DNA of 64,000 nucleotides, taken from positions 99,707,849-99,771,848 of the forward strand of contig NC_050104.1 of assembly GCF_902167145.1 (NCBI RefSeq). The letters run 5' to 3'. The translations under genes were made by a program, and so were the position numbers. The notes under the pieces are model-generated. The model saw only the letters and a program-made list of their open reading frames with translations. It had not been told where the DNA came from and ran no database searches. This document shows positions 44,597 to 56,110 of the stretch, one piece after another. How positions within the stretch are numbered: the first letter of the stretch is position 1; each line of letters opens with the position of its first letter. The DNA comes from Zea mays (Eukaryota > Streptophyta > Magnoliopsida > Poales > Poaceae).

Positions 44597-45853
44597 GAAC
44601 TGGTTCTCAAGGAAGCTCATGAGACATCATATTCTATACACCCTGGTAGCGAGAAGATGTACCAAGACCTGAAGAAAAGATTTTGGTGGTACGGTATGAA
44701 AAGGGAGATAGCAGAGTATGTTGCTAGATGCCACAGTTGTCAGAGAATCAAGGCAGAGCATCAGAGGCCCGCATGTTTGTTGCAGCCATTGCAGATTCCT
44801 CAGTGGAAATGGGATGAGATTGGGATGGACTTTATAGTTGGCTTGCCTCGCACTCGAGCTGGTTATGTCTTCATCTGGGTAGTAATGGATCGTTTAACAA
44901 AGGCGACCCATTTTATACCAGTCAATACCACTTATAACAGTGCAATGTTGGCAGAACTATATGTCTCGAATTGTATGCTTGCATGGCGTTCCAAAAAAGA
45001 TAGTATCAGACAGAGGCACCCAGTTCACTTCTCATTTTTGCAGTAGCTACATGAAGCTTTGGGCACACACTTGAAATTCAGTTCAGCTTATCACCCACAG
45101 ACAGATGGTCAAACAGAGAGAACTAACCAGATTCTTGAAGACATGCTGTTGAGAGCTTGTGCATAGCAAAACAAGTTAGGTTGAGACAAGAGGCTACCGT
45201 ATTCAAAATTCTCCTACAACAACAGCTATCAGGTCAATCTGAAGATGTCACCATTCCAAGCACTTTATGGGAGGAATTACAGAACTTCGTTGCATTGGGA
45301 CCAACCCGGCGAAAGGCAGGTGTTCGTTCCAGATATTCTGCTTGAGGCTGAAGAGAACATCAGAATGGTTCGAGAGAATCTGAAGATAACACAGTCCAGA
45401 CAACAAAGTTATGGTGACACCCAAAGAAGAGAATTGAGTTTTGAAGTGGGAGATTATGTCTACTTGAAAGTGTCACCCATTAGAGGAATTATAAGGTTTA
45501 GAGTCAAAGGCAAGCTAGCACCTCGATACATCGGATCGTACCAGATTCAAGCAAGACGTGGAGAAGTGGCATACCAACTTAGCCTACTAGAAAGTTTGTC
45601 AGCCATGCACGACGTGTTCCATGTGTATCAACTGAAGAAATGCTTGGGAGTACCAGAAGAGCAGTTGCCAATAGAGGACCTCGAAGTTCAAGAAGATCTA
45701 ACATATATTGAGAAGCCAACTCAGATTCTCTGGAGAAGCACCATCAGGATGTGCAAAGTCAAATGGGGCCATCACTCAGAAAAGGAAGCAACCTAGGAAA
45801 GAGAAGATGATCTGAAAGCCAAGTACCCTGAACTCTTTGCTAGCCAACCCTGA
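44597..45853 (+). pseudogene. pol: Element D: integrase with C-terminal chromodomain
   Basis: The zinc-binding part reads HETSYSIHPGSEKMYQDLKK ... CHSCQRIKAEHQRP. The core has Asp in WDEIGMDFIVGLPRT, and V-S-D-R-G-T-Q-F in a shifted frame between two compensating frameshifts (near 44968 and 45031). The Glu is in [13 protein letters not shown]. The C-terminal half (HDVFHVYQLKKCLGVPEEQL) leads into a chromodomain-like end: LTYIEKPTQIL, KVKWGHHSEKEAT and EREDDLKAKYPELF. That end defines Tekay/Del chromoviruses, which use it to target heterochromatin. Two stops near 45165-45185. Confidence 0.9.
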
Positions 45854-45876
45854 ATCCCGAGGGCGAGATTCTTTTT

Positions 45877-45890
45877 AAGAGGGATAGGTT
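45877..45890 (+). other. Polypurine tract of D
   Basis: AAGAGGGATAGGTT lies directly before the 3' LTR start TGTAACACCC at 45891. Confidence 0.75.
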
Positions 45891-48800
45891 TGTAACACCC
45901 TGAATTTGGGGGTACAAAATTTCTTTCTAAATATCCACCAAATTCAGGTGTTACCCTTGGTATCTCTCTAGTCTCTCTCTCTTTATTTTTAGTAGAATTA
46001 AGTTCATTAGGAGAAGGGTTAATTATTTATTTTGTCAAAACAATGTAATCCATGAATTGTTGCATCATGCTGAGCCCAAAATATTCGTTGAATTGATGCA
46101 CATGTTTGAATTGGTTTGAATTTGAAACTTGGTTTGAATTTGAATTGAAAACCCTAGAGAAAATAAAATAGAAAAGCCATTAGAAATTCTAGGGAAAATA
46201 GAAAAACCACATTTTAGCCCAAATCAGCCCAGCCCCCACGCGCGAGCAGCCCTCCCTAAGAGGCGGCCCCCGCCTGTCAGCGCCCTCTCGCGCTCGCTTT
46301 TTCTTTCCTCTCTCCCTCTCGCTGTTCAGGTGGGGCCGCCTTGTCGGCACCGATCTCCTTCGCGTGCACGCACCCTTTCTCTCTGTCCCGCGGGCCCGCT
46401 CGTCAGCCTGACCGCCTATTCGCTCGCCCGCTCTTGCTGGCTCGTGGGCCCTGCCCGTCAGACCCGCCCCCTTCCTCCGCAACCACCGCGCCAATGGTGT
46501 GCGCCGTCACCGCCAGACCCGCACTCACGTTCGCACGCCCCACCCATGTCGCCTAAGCACTAGGTAAAGACCCCGCACACTCCCTCAGCTCGCCCCTGCC
46601 CCACATTCATGCTCCCCCACCCTCGCACTCACCCAGCCGCGGCGCCGCTTCCCCTCGATGTCGCTTCGACGTTCCGCCATCGCCTCTAGACTTTTGACAG
46701 TGCTTTGGCCATGGTGAGCTTCGCCTGAGCTTAGCGCACTGGGAACCCGCGGTGGTTTCCCCTTTCCTCAAGTCCTCTGCCCAGCCCGTGCTCAACCTCT
46801 TCCCTACGTAGGTCGGAGTTCGTCGCCGCTATGATCCTTCGACGTCCGGCCAACCGGAGCCTCCCCGCGCCGTGCCAAGCCGCCCCAAGCGCCGTCTTAG
46901 GGTAAGTGACCCTCGCTTGTCCTTATTTTGTACCAATTTCGGTTCACCGTGCTGAATTTCATCTCGCTGGAGCCCCCCTTCATCGGACCGCTGCTTCCTT
47001 AAGGCGTCCAGCCACTGCAACCCCTCCCTGAGCCCGAATTCAGGCCTAGAGCATCCCTACCCTCTCCCCGAAACCTATGCCTGCCGTAGAGCGCCGGATT
47101 AACCCTCACCTTGGCGGGTATTGATCGCCGGAGCAGCCTTGGGTTCACCCGAGGGTCCCCCTGCGTCGTCTGGCCGCCTTACCGACCCCTAGCGCCCAAA
47201 AGCCCCAATCTACCTCATATCCAGTAGCTGCGCCGCCACGGGCGCGCATGGCGCCGCCCTTGTCCAGCCGGAGTAGGTAAAGTCCTCTGGCACCCATCTC
47301 AACCGTTCGTCTCCCATCTAACGGTTCGGATTCACGGATAACGTTTCGCGCGATTTGTGGAACCAGCGGCGTCGATCTGCGTTCTAGCGGGCAGCGCGCC
47401 CCGCGCCCTCAGCATACCACTGACCCGTGGGCCCCACGCGTCAGTGCTGCAACCCTTCCCTGCCCCACCTATCAGCCACACTCACTCGCTCGTGCCCGCG
47501 CGCTCACCCGCCGATCTAATCTCAGCCGTCGATCCGTGATCTAGCGACCGAGGAATCCCGATACTCGTTCGCGTGGTTATTTTGTTAAGAAACCCCTCGG
47601 ATTTCTGAGAATCAAACCACCGTCTCTTGATTTCGCATGTAGGCCCCTGTTTTCTTATAAGCAGACCCTGACCTTTTTAGTAATCACAGAATTGGACCTA
47701 ATTTTGTATTTTAAACTTCAAAACTTGTTTATTTCATATCTTTTTCGTATGAACTCCGATTTGAGTGATTCAAATTGCAAAATGTTCATAGGATTATTAT
47801 CTGTCCAAATAAATTATGATTATTCACTGTCTATGCACTTTAATTTCATGCCTAAGCTATAGGTTAGTGTATGTGACAATTTGTTTATGAAATAGGAAAA
47901 TAAAATGGAAAACCCTAATGATACTTAGGTATTTAACTTTGTGAGATTATTAATATGTCATGTATGAATTCATCCCTGGTATATTTCTGTGTCTCACTAA
48001 AATTAGTAGAACTAAATTATGTAATCCATAATATTTAGGGAATCACGAATCTCTAAGTGTACTAATCCACTCGAGCACTTAGGTTTATCTTTTGTGTTTA
48101 CAATGTCCTGTCAAACTTGTGTTCACTTGATTGCATTTGATTGATGTATTGTTCTTTGTCTTTATCCAAATGTATTGAATGCATGATCGCTTTGTTTAGA
48201 CAACGAGCAGCCTGTGGTTCCTGAGTGTGTTGCTGAAGATCTTCCTGAGCAACAACCTGGTGAAGGCAAGTTTCCTCTGACCTATTATGTCCTACATACT
48301 TTATAATTCACCGTCCCTCATTACTTTATTGAAACCTAAGGATTGACTAGTCTGTATTTACCTTACCCTTGTTTACCTTTTTGGGTTATCATGGGTAGCT
48401 TTATGATATTGCTTTAACTTAATCAACGAACATGATGTGAATATTTATGATACAATGATGTTATCCCGATGATGATCTTGTGATACTTTAGCGGACTCAG
48501 GATGTTTCCTGAGTACCTCTCCGTAAGGACCTGTTTGTGGAGTGACCACCCGGGATAACAGTGCAACATTGAGGGTGGTATGGGACGCTCTTAGCTAATT
48601 AATTAGAGGAACCTGAGGTGTAGTTGGTTTCACCGTAGGGCCGTCAATGGGGTCAGGGCACAATACTTTCTTTACCGAGGCTGGTTGCAGAGGTTCTTGA
48701 TTTGGTTTTGTTAGTCACCCTTCCTGTGGGGAGAAGTACTGTGTTTATCAAACCGGAGAAACCTAACAGGCGGCTATGACCTCTGGGGAATCTTTGTAAA

Positions 48801-49590
48801 GGCTACATAGTGAGACCCTAATAGGTCACCTTGGTAGTGATCAATGGAGAGTCATGATCTCCGGGCAGAATGGGCGACTTGTGGGTAAAGTGTGTGACCT
48901 CTACAGAGTGTTAGAAACTGGTATATCAGCCTTGCTCCCGGTTAAGAGCGGCCTTGGGATCCTCTTTGATTAGAAGAATTTTGGATACTCTTATGATGAT
49001 GTTTAATGATGGTGGTTATAATTATGATCTCTGGTATTTCTTCTTGGAGGGAGTACATTTGGGTAATAACTGGGTTTATTACTAAAACTTGGCTCTACTA
49101 ATAGTAATAAATACTTGACCAACTAAAAGGAACCGCTTAACCTTAACTCCACATACAGCTAGTCCACTTTAGCCAAATGGGACATTTGCTGAGTACGTTG
49201 ATGTGTACTAACTCATGATATAAAAACCACCCCACCCCAGGTTGTCCCCACTGTAATAAGTGCTCAGGAGGAGATGCTGGCAACAAAGAGGACTTTGAGG
49301 AGTTCCAGGACTATGACGAGTTTTAGTTATGTTAGTGGCAAACTCCCAGTCAGCTGCCTATGAAGGCCTTATCTACTACGTTTCGTATTCTGCACTTTAG
49401 TAATATTAAATGATTATGTTATAGACTCTGTGGATGTCTTGGACATCTTGATGTAATAAAGCATCTTTCCGCTATTTACTTTGAGCAATGTGTGATGATG
49501 TCCAACTATGTAATCGCTGTGTACGCGAGTTTTTGATCCTAGCACGTACATGGTTCACATTCAGTTTGCCTTCTAAAACCGGGTGTGACA
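45891..49590 (+). repeat. 3' LTR of D (3700 bp, complete)
   Basis: TGTAACACCC ... GGTGTGACA, then TSD CCCCC. It contains the block of about 1 kb (48033-49095) missing from the 5' LTR. The block includes the 'ggtatatcagccttgctc' and 'gggtaaag' segments that C and the 6152 LTR also share. Open frames inside it are not genes. Confidence 0.9.
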
Positions 49591-49660
49591 CCCCCATCGC
49601 CGGCGCGGGGAAAGCATTGGGCCGCAGGCGGCGAATCACGAGATCACTGGCGCTGGGTCC

Positions 49661-50175
49661 TTTGGTATAATTAAAAATGGTCATTCATGGCTCTTGCGAC
49701 AAAAATGGGGGTTTTGTGGCCATTGACCATCGACCAGAGGCTCGTACACCTCACCCCACATATGTTTCCTTGCCATAGATCACATTATTGGATTTCTAAT
49801 GGAGACCATTTCTTGGTCAAAAATCCGTAGGTGTTAGCCTTCGGTATTATTGAAAATGGTCTTTCATGCTATTTTGGACAAAAATAGGGGTTGTGTGGCC
49901 ATTGATCATCGACCAGAGGCTCGTACACCTCTCCCCACATCGGTTTCCTTGCCATAGATCACATTCTTGGATTTCTGGTGGAGACCATTTCTTGGTCAAA
50001 AATCCGTAGGTGTTAGCCTTCGGTATTATTGAAAATGGTCGTTCATGACTATTTTCGACAAAAATGGGGGTAGTGTGGTCGTTGATCATCGACCAGAGGC
50101 TCGTATACCTCACCCCACATATGTTTCCTTGCCATAGATCACATTCTTGGATTTCTGGTGGAGACCATTTCTTTA
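49661..50175. repeat. Maize knob 180-bp satellite, about 2.9 tandem units
   Basis: Three head-to-tail copies. The anchor 'ccatagatcacatt' falls at 49773, 49952 and 50132, a period of 179 and 180 bp. The sequence is recognisable as the maize knob repeat (gaccatttcttggtcaaaaa, 'atcgaccagaggctcgta', 'cacctcaccccacatatg'). It sits inside C's 5' LTR, replacing about 24 bp that are present at about 62068-62098 in the 3' LTR. A 200-aa frame through it on the minus strand is an artefact of the repeat. Confidence 0.92.
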
Positions 50176-51917
50176 TCAAGATGCAAGGAGGGTCCCATCG
50201 GGCTCCCTTGGCTGGATTGGGGGCTCCGGGCTCTGGGATTTCTAGCCGACGGGGGACCTCCACCGTCGGACCGTCGCATGCCTTGTGTAGACTGCACCAT
50301 CGCCCCAACTCACGGTATGTGACTCTCAGCTGCTTAGTCACTGTCCGCTCGTAGATTTCCACCCTCCTGCGCTCAAGTTTAGCTGCACGCGCACCCGGTG
50401 TGCTATCTTGTCGGCGTGGCTCCGCCCTAGGTGCTGTGCGCCGCCACATGGACGCCGTCGGGCGGGCTGATGCTTCACTAGCCGTCGATTATCATATAGA
50501 CGCACTAGATCACCCCCTCTGATACATGTTGGCTTGATGGTATCCGGTCCATTAGACTAGGTTCGGACAGCCCGATTTAAATCGGGTGCGTGGGTGATTC
50601 AGGGCCATTGGATCGTGGCAAAAAGGTGTGGATTAGATCTTAACAGACTATGAGATAAAGTGAATCTGGGCCGCCAGGATTGGATCGGAGGGTTTAGATT
50701 AGTATGTGGCTTGACCGTCGATCTTAGGATCGACGCACCCGGTTGCATACCGTTTCAAGAAGAGCTTGATCTAATCTGGGCTCTAGAAACCAGATCGAAC
50801 GGCTTGGATCAGCCTGTACCCCTTCGGCCATGCGATTTTGCAAATAAACCCTCGGGATTCTAATAAACCAACCCGTCGTCCACCCAGGAGTTAAAGAAAC
50901 ACGGTTAAGTCCCTGGTATTTGGATTCTAGACCCTGAACTTCTCCTAAATGGTGCCCACAGCCCAGAAGTTCGGATAAAAGCAGAACTAAATATATAAAA
51001 TGATTTCTAACATAAAAAGAAATCCAGAAACTTAGTAAATTCATAGCTAATTCATTTTAACTCAGTTTTACTCCATTCTAGTTGCGTTAGCTTTGTAACA
51101 AAATTACCTACGTAGTGATGACATTATTTGTACCATAAAACAAATCTTTATAAATAGATAGAGGTTAGCCTATTATTAGTAGATTTATCCTTCTAACCAA
51201 GTTAAATTTGTCCAGGACAATAATTGACTAAAATATGATTTCTTATCAAACTATAATCTAAGTTAAAGTTGAATTAATTATTTGGAGTATATCATATGAT
51301 GTATATTAACCAATTTATAATATAGTTTAATATTTAATCACGTAGATCTTTGGAAAATCGTATCTTTATAAACGTAACTCCAAATTTAGTGGTTCTCGAA
51401 CCCACGATCTCGTAGCATCGCGTAGAATATTATTAGCCAGTTTGTGTTTATGTTTGGTGTGATGTTAATGTTGCCTATACCATGTTTGTTTGTATTGCTA
51501 TGACTAGCAGCGAAGTTATGAGTCACTTGAAGAACAAGTGGGGTACTTGGGAATCTGGAGTCTAAGGCAAGTTGTGCCCTTGATCAATTCTCTTTACACA
51601 ATAACGTTCATGTTAATCACTGTGACTTGCTCAGTTTAATTTGATGGGACCTAATAGGTTTCCCTAGACTTGTTTATCTCACACCTTGTTTACCACTGAA
51701 CTTTTGGGTAGTTTTGCTATTGCTCTACTTGGTTTTGTGATTAATATTACATTATGATCATGTTCTAGTTATATTGTTGTTTTAATTATTGTTCATGACA
51801 AGATCATTGTGCTAATTGGAACATGGAGCTTAACTTGAGATATCCGTGGTACCACAAGGTTTGAATGGGACGCCCTTGGCTGACTAACTAGGAAAGCTAG
51901 TGGAGGACTACCTTACC

Positions 51918-52559
51918 TGTTGGGGACCTTCGGCATCCGAAGGTCCTCAAAAACAGGATTTAATAGTGTTTCTGGAGTATAATGTGTGAACAGGTATCTT
52001 TGGACCCAAGTCGACATCACAGTAGACCAGAATAATACGAAGGTTGGTGCAGCGCCGAAGGTGTAAGCAGGAAAGCTTCGGCGTGACAGCAGAAGGTGGA
52101 ACCGACTTAAAGATGAAAAGGCTATTTAGACCTCGACAGATTACTATAGAATTATTATCAAGTGTAAAGGGCATGAATGTAATTTTATGTGGGTTGTGTC
52201 CCGCGCCTATAAATAGGTGAACAGTATCCCCGTACTGGGCACACTGACTTGGCATTCGCTGTTTGCGTCACGCTTGTACTGTCATCTCCTTCCAATTGAA
52301 GGTACACTTGCAATTCAACGATATTTCTGTTTATGTCTGATAATAATATATAATTGTTCATATTGTCTTCTATATTCTTTACATTTCATCTTTCGTCATT
52401 GTTTAATGAATTTATGAAGGTACGTCCTTCATAACCTTCGTCCGAAAATCATTATGTCCTAAGGGAAATAATGCTTCGAAGGACGAAGGACTTTAACGAT
52501 TAACATTTTCTACGTTGCCTTGTTCTTAACTCATAGCATTTGAGAACAAGTCCCCAACA
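51918..52559 (+). repeat. 5' LTR of element B
   Basis: It starts TGTTGGGGACC and ends TCCCCAACA, 642 bp. Just inside is a perfect palindrome GACCTTCGG-CAT-CCGAAGGTC (51924-51944). The extra 10 bp against the 3' LTR is in the 'cagaaggtggaaccgac' region near 52090-52105. Confidence 0.95.
52208..52216 (+). promoter_or_regulatory. LTR TATA box of element B
   Basis: TATAAATAG is preceded by the block shared with A (gggcatgaatgtaatttta) and followed by tgaacagtatccccgtactg, an imperfect form of A's hairpin. The 3' LTR copy is at 58895. Confidence 0.75.
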
Positions 52560-52560
52560 T

Positions 52561-52571
52561 TGGCGCCCACC
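52561..52571 (+). other. Primer-binding site of element B
   Basis: TGGCGCCCACC lies one base after the LTR. It is an exact complement of the plant tRNA-Lys 3' end as I recall it. The following 'tccggtgaactcacttcc' is shared with A at 8615. Confidence 0.65.
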
Positions 52572-52636
52572 TCCGGTGAACTCACTTCCACTCATTGAAG
52601 TTTTTTGAACACTTTCGGCGATCATAAATCTTCGTT

Positions 52637-54154
52637 ATGGCGCCAAAGAAAGCTTCAGCGACTGGGGCTGCAGCTCTGCAACCACTGGACCACAATCAGG
52701 AGACAGTCTCCCTGCGGGAGGCCCGAAGCCAGAAAAGGAAGGCTGTCAGTCCGACACCACCAGAGGACGAGATAGATCAAGAAATCAGAGATATGGAGAT
52801 GCTTCATCAACAAGTACAGAGGAAGAAAGAAAAGATGGCCAGGCTAGCTGAACTGTAGAGGCAGATAGACGAAGCCTCTGAAGAAGTTCGTCATCTTGCT
52901 CAGGATGAGCAACACCGAAGGCCTCAGCACCAAGACCTTCATCAGGAGGGTTTTCCCAACGAAGATGACTGGTATGACAATTTCCATCATGGGAATTTTG
53001 TTTTTGATGATGCTTCTCCTCTGTCCGCTGAGCTGCAGGCTACACCTTGGCCTCCGTCCTACAAGCCGCCTCAGCTTCCCGTATTCGATGGCCACTCAGA
53101 CCCGAAGCAGTTTTTGATGAGCTACGAAGCAACAGTATCTTCGTATGGTGGCAATGCTTCAGTCATGGCCAAATCTTTCGTTATGGCTGTCAGGAGTGTT
53201 GCTCAAACCTGGTATTCCTCCCTTCGACCAGGAACGATCACTTCATGGCAGAAGCTGAAGGACTTGTTGTTAACTAGCTTTCAAGGATTTCAGACGAAGC
53301 CGGTCACTGCTCAGGCTCTGTTCCAGTGCACCCAGGATCACGAAGAGTACCTTCAGGCGTATGTCCGAAGGTTCTTTTGTTTGAGGGCACAGGCACCAAC
53401 GGTGCCCAATGAAATTGTCATTGAGGCCATGATCAAGGGGCTTCGGCCAGGACCGTCAGCTCAGTACTTCGCTAGGAAGCCTCCTCAAACTTTGGAGAAG
53501 CTGCTCCAGAAGATGGACGAGTACATTCGGGCCGATAATGATTTTCGCCAAAGAAGGGAGGAGGCTTTCAGGTTTTCTGAAATGACCAGGGGCTTCGGAG
53601 GGAGGTTCTACCCGAGGCACGTGAGATCAATTCATAACTCTACACAAAATGATGATAGAGGAAGCCAACAGCAAAGGCCACAATGCTCCTCACAGGCTTC
53701 GGGGCAACAGCAAAGCTCCTTCCGACCACCAGCTCCAAGAGGCAGAGGCGCCAGGGGCTTTGGAGGAAGATTTGGCGATCAACCGAGAAGAATCTTTTGC
53801 TTATTCTGCGGTGAGAACAAAGGCCATACTACCAGGATGTGCCATGTTACTATTCAGAAGCAAAAGGAAATAGCTGAAGCCGCAGCACAACAAGCTCAGC
53901 CGAAGCAGGTCATGCATACAGCTTCGTATCATTCGCCCTACATCCCAGAATATGTGGGCAATCATCCTGCAGTTTCTGTTGCTTCGGCGAGTCAGCCTCA
54001 AGCTTCCTGGCAACAGCCTCCGCCTCCACCTCCGTTGCAACAAGGCCAGCAGCCAGAAGGGAGCCAGTATGCTCCACACCAGAGGGACTTCAGAGAGCAG
54101 TCCGAAGCTCGTACAGTCAATAGCACTGTGCCAGAGTCAAAGCACATCTATTGA
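52637..54154 (+). pseudogene. gag: Gag of element B, one internal TAG
   Basis: The frame starts ATG-GCG-CCA-AAG and is open over 505 codons except for TAG at 52856-52858 (codon 74), where CAG would fit. The capsid core runs from about residue 140: QLPVFDGHSDPKQFLMSYEA, VRSVAQTWYSSLRPGTITSW, FQGFQTKPVTAQALFQCTQD and EIVIEAMIKGLRPGP. An Arg/Gly/Gln-rich stretch follows, then a zinc knuckle CLFCGENKGHTTRMC (C-X2-C-X5-H-X4-C, Tat style). A Gln/Pro tail ends SKHIY-stop. It would form particles and bind RNA. Codon use is rich in CTTCGG/CCGAAG. An internal start at 53114 could give a shorter core protein. Confidence 0.88.
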
Positions 54155-55087
54155 CAAATATCCTACCTTGATAAGCAATCTTTTTCATTCAGTTTTATTT
54201 TCTGTAATAAAGGACATTGTTTAGATTTCATGTAATTAGTTTCGTTGATTCCTACAAGGAAAATATGTTTTCTTCACAGGCTTGTGATAATAAAAAGGAC
54301 CTTCGAACTATCGAAAATTCTTCGAAGCAACGAAAAGTCGTTCTAAGGAACGCAGAGTAAGTTTGCCGAAGTCACAAAAAAGTCGTTCCAAAGAGAGCGC
54401 AGTGTAAGTTTTCTGCTCCAAAGTCGTTCCAAAGGGAATGCAGAGCATACAACGAAAAGTCAACGCTGATACCGCCTAAGTAAAAGGCGAAGCGCGAAAA
54501 GTCAACGCGAATACCGCTGAAAGTAAAAGGCGAAGAAGCTCCTAAGGGAGGCTTACAGCGAAAAATAAACGCTGATTCCGCTGAAGTAAAAGGCGAAGAA
54601 GCTCCTAAGGGAGGCTTATAAAAGATTGTGTTTTATTGCAGGGATGCGTATGTATCTTCGGAATAAACATCATCTCACATAACATAACATCATCGCATCA
54701 TTTCGCATAGCATAAGCATCATACATCATTTTGCACATGGCACAAGAGGTGGACACATTATTAATCTACAGAAGAACGCTTTGAAAAAAGGGAGAAATCA
54801 AAGTCACAAAAAGATACATCATTGATCTTCGGAAGTGTAGCTTCGGAAAATATCTTCACGAAGCCTGGATATTAATCATCAGAACATTGGATATTGTTGT
54901 GACAAAGAAAAATTCTTCTTCACGAAGCATGAAAAGAAGGGAAGGTGTTTTTTTCGTCAAAGACTCAAAAGCGGTACGTGTAAAGTTTCATGCATCGTAA
55001 AGAATTGACTAACAAAAATAGGTATATTACATTTGGGGTTACAAAATGTTACAGTATATTACATTCCAGAAGTTTTTACAAAAATAC
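54155..55087 (+). repeat. Spacer of B with tandem repeats (54294-54620)
   Basis: Noncoding DNA between gag and the antisense gene stop. It has degenerate repeats built of 'aaagtcgttcc(a/t)aaggga', 'gcgaaaagtcaacgc' and 'gtaaaaggcgaagaagctcc', the last copied twice in close tandem (about 54522 and 54585). The same words occur in A at 12788-13140. GGGAAGGTGTTTTTTTCG at 54939 recurs at 58521. Confidence 0.75.
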
Positions 55088-55221
55088 TTAATCTTCTCTC
55101 AAAACGACTTCTGCAGCCTCGTTCAGGAGCCGATTGACAACTTCGTCCATAATATCTTCAGCCATCTTTTTAATTTCGTCGTCTCCTTTCGGCTGAGGGC
55201 CCGAAGACGCTTTAGCAGGAT

Positions 55222-55317
55222 CTGAAGTAAGACAGGATACGGCTACATTGCTATTACAAATCGCAAACAAATCTTAAAGCCTAAGATTACAACACAACAA
55301 AAACTATTAGTTAATAC
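55222..55317 (-). other. Predicted intron 2 of antisense gene B (96 nt)
   Basis: On the minus strand: GGTCAATTAG then GTATTAACTAATAG ... CTGTCTTACTTCAG then ATCCTGCTAAAG. Splicing makes a split codon G|AT (Asp) and joins two frames that would otherwise each stop. TTAACTAAT is a good branch-like sequence but lies near the 5' end. Confidence 0.65.
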
Positions 55318-56110
55318 CTAATTGACCTTCGGCCTCTGCACTCTTTTCAGCAGCCTCAGCTACTTCTCTAGCATCGTGAATGCCCTTTTCACTTCTTCGA
55401 ATAATTTCTCCGGCCATTTCTCGGCCACCATTATCCCAGATATCGGTAAAAAATTTCCCACCAATTATACTAGCTTCGGCCGAAGGATCTCTTGCATCTT
55501 CAAAAGACAAAGCAGCTTCGGATTGTGCTAAAATTTTTATATGTTCGCAGCCCTTCTTCTCTAAGATGGAGGCAATTCCTCTGGCACCAGAGAAGGCACA
55601 TATATCTCCACGGCTATTTAAAATTTCTTCGAAGGCCTCAGCTTCGTGGTCGATCCATTCGATGGGACCTTCGGGATTGCCTCTCGTAAAGTTTTATTCG
55701 CTTGAGAAGGCGCCGACCCTGGCGAATCTAGTTTTTAACTTCTTAACACACTCTATAGATTTGTTATAGCATCTTTTTCTGGACGAACGAAGCTCTTCAA
55801 CGGTTATTTCTAGGTGATCTGCCCATTGGTCGCTGAGTTCACGCTTTGTTTCTTCAAGAATGCGTTCTTCCTTGGCTCTGGCCAGTTGTTTCCGAAGATT
55901 TTCAATTTCGCGCTTCTGAGCTTCAGCTTGACCTTTAGAAGCAGCTTCGTCTTCCTTTATTTTATTTATCAATGAGTGTAATATTTTATCTTTTTCGAGA
56001 CCTTCGTTCCTCAGTTCAATAACTTCGGAACGAAGGTTGCTCAGGGCTATAGAACACCCTTCGTCTTCAGCATCTTTCTGTGCCCTGAGGGCATTGCTAA
56101 GTATCAGGCC

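Larger units (their letters stand above)
30981..49590 (+). mobile_element. Element D: Tekay/Del chromovirus, decayed and split by CACTA
   Basis: The element has a perfect TSD CCCCC (30976-30980 and 49591-49595). The empty site is visible in C's 3' LTR at 61998, where a single gcccccatcg is present. The 5' LTR is 30981-33665 and the 3' LTR 45891-49590. The interior order is PBS, an upstream ORF, gag, protease, RT (split at 37450/43523), RNase H, integrase and a C-terminal chromodomain. Many stops and frameshifts mean it is inactive. Confidence 0.9.

Noticed and set aside
49847..50449. 200-codon minus-strand frame with an internal repeat
   Set aside because: The repeat is the knob satellite (period about 180 bp, a multiple of three), so the protein repeat is an artefact.
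54294..54620. Possible CRISPR-like array
   Set aside because: Repeats are degenerate, have no constant spacers and lie inside a plant retroelement. It is the known type of Tat spacer repeat.
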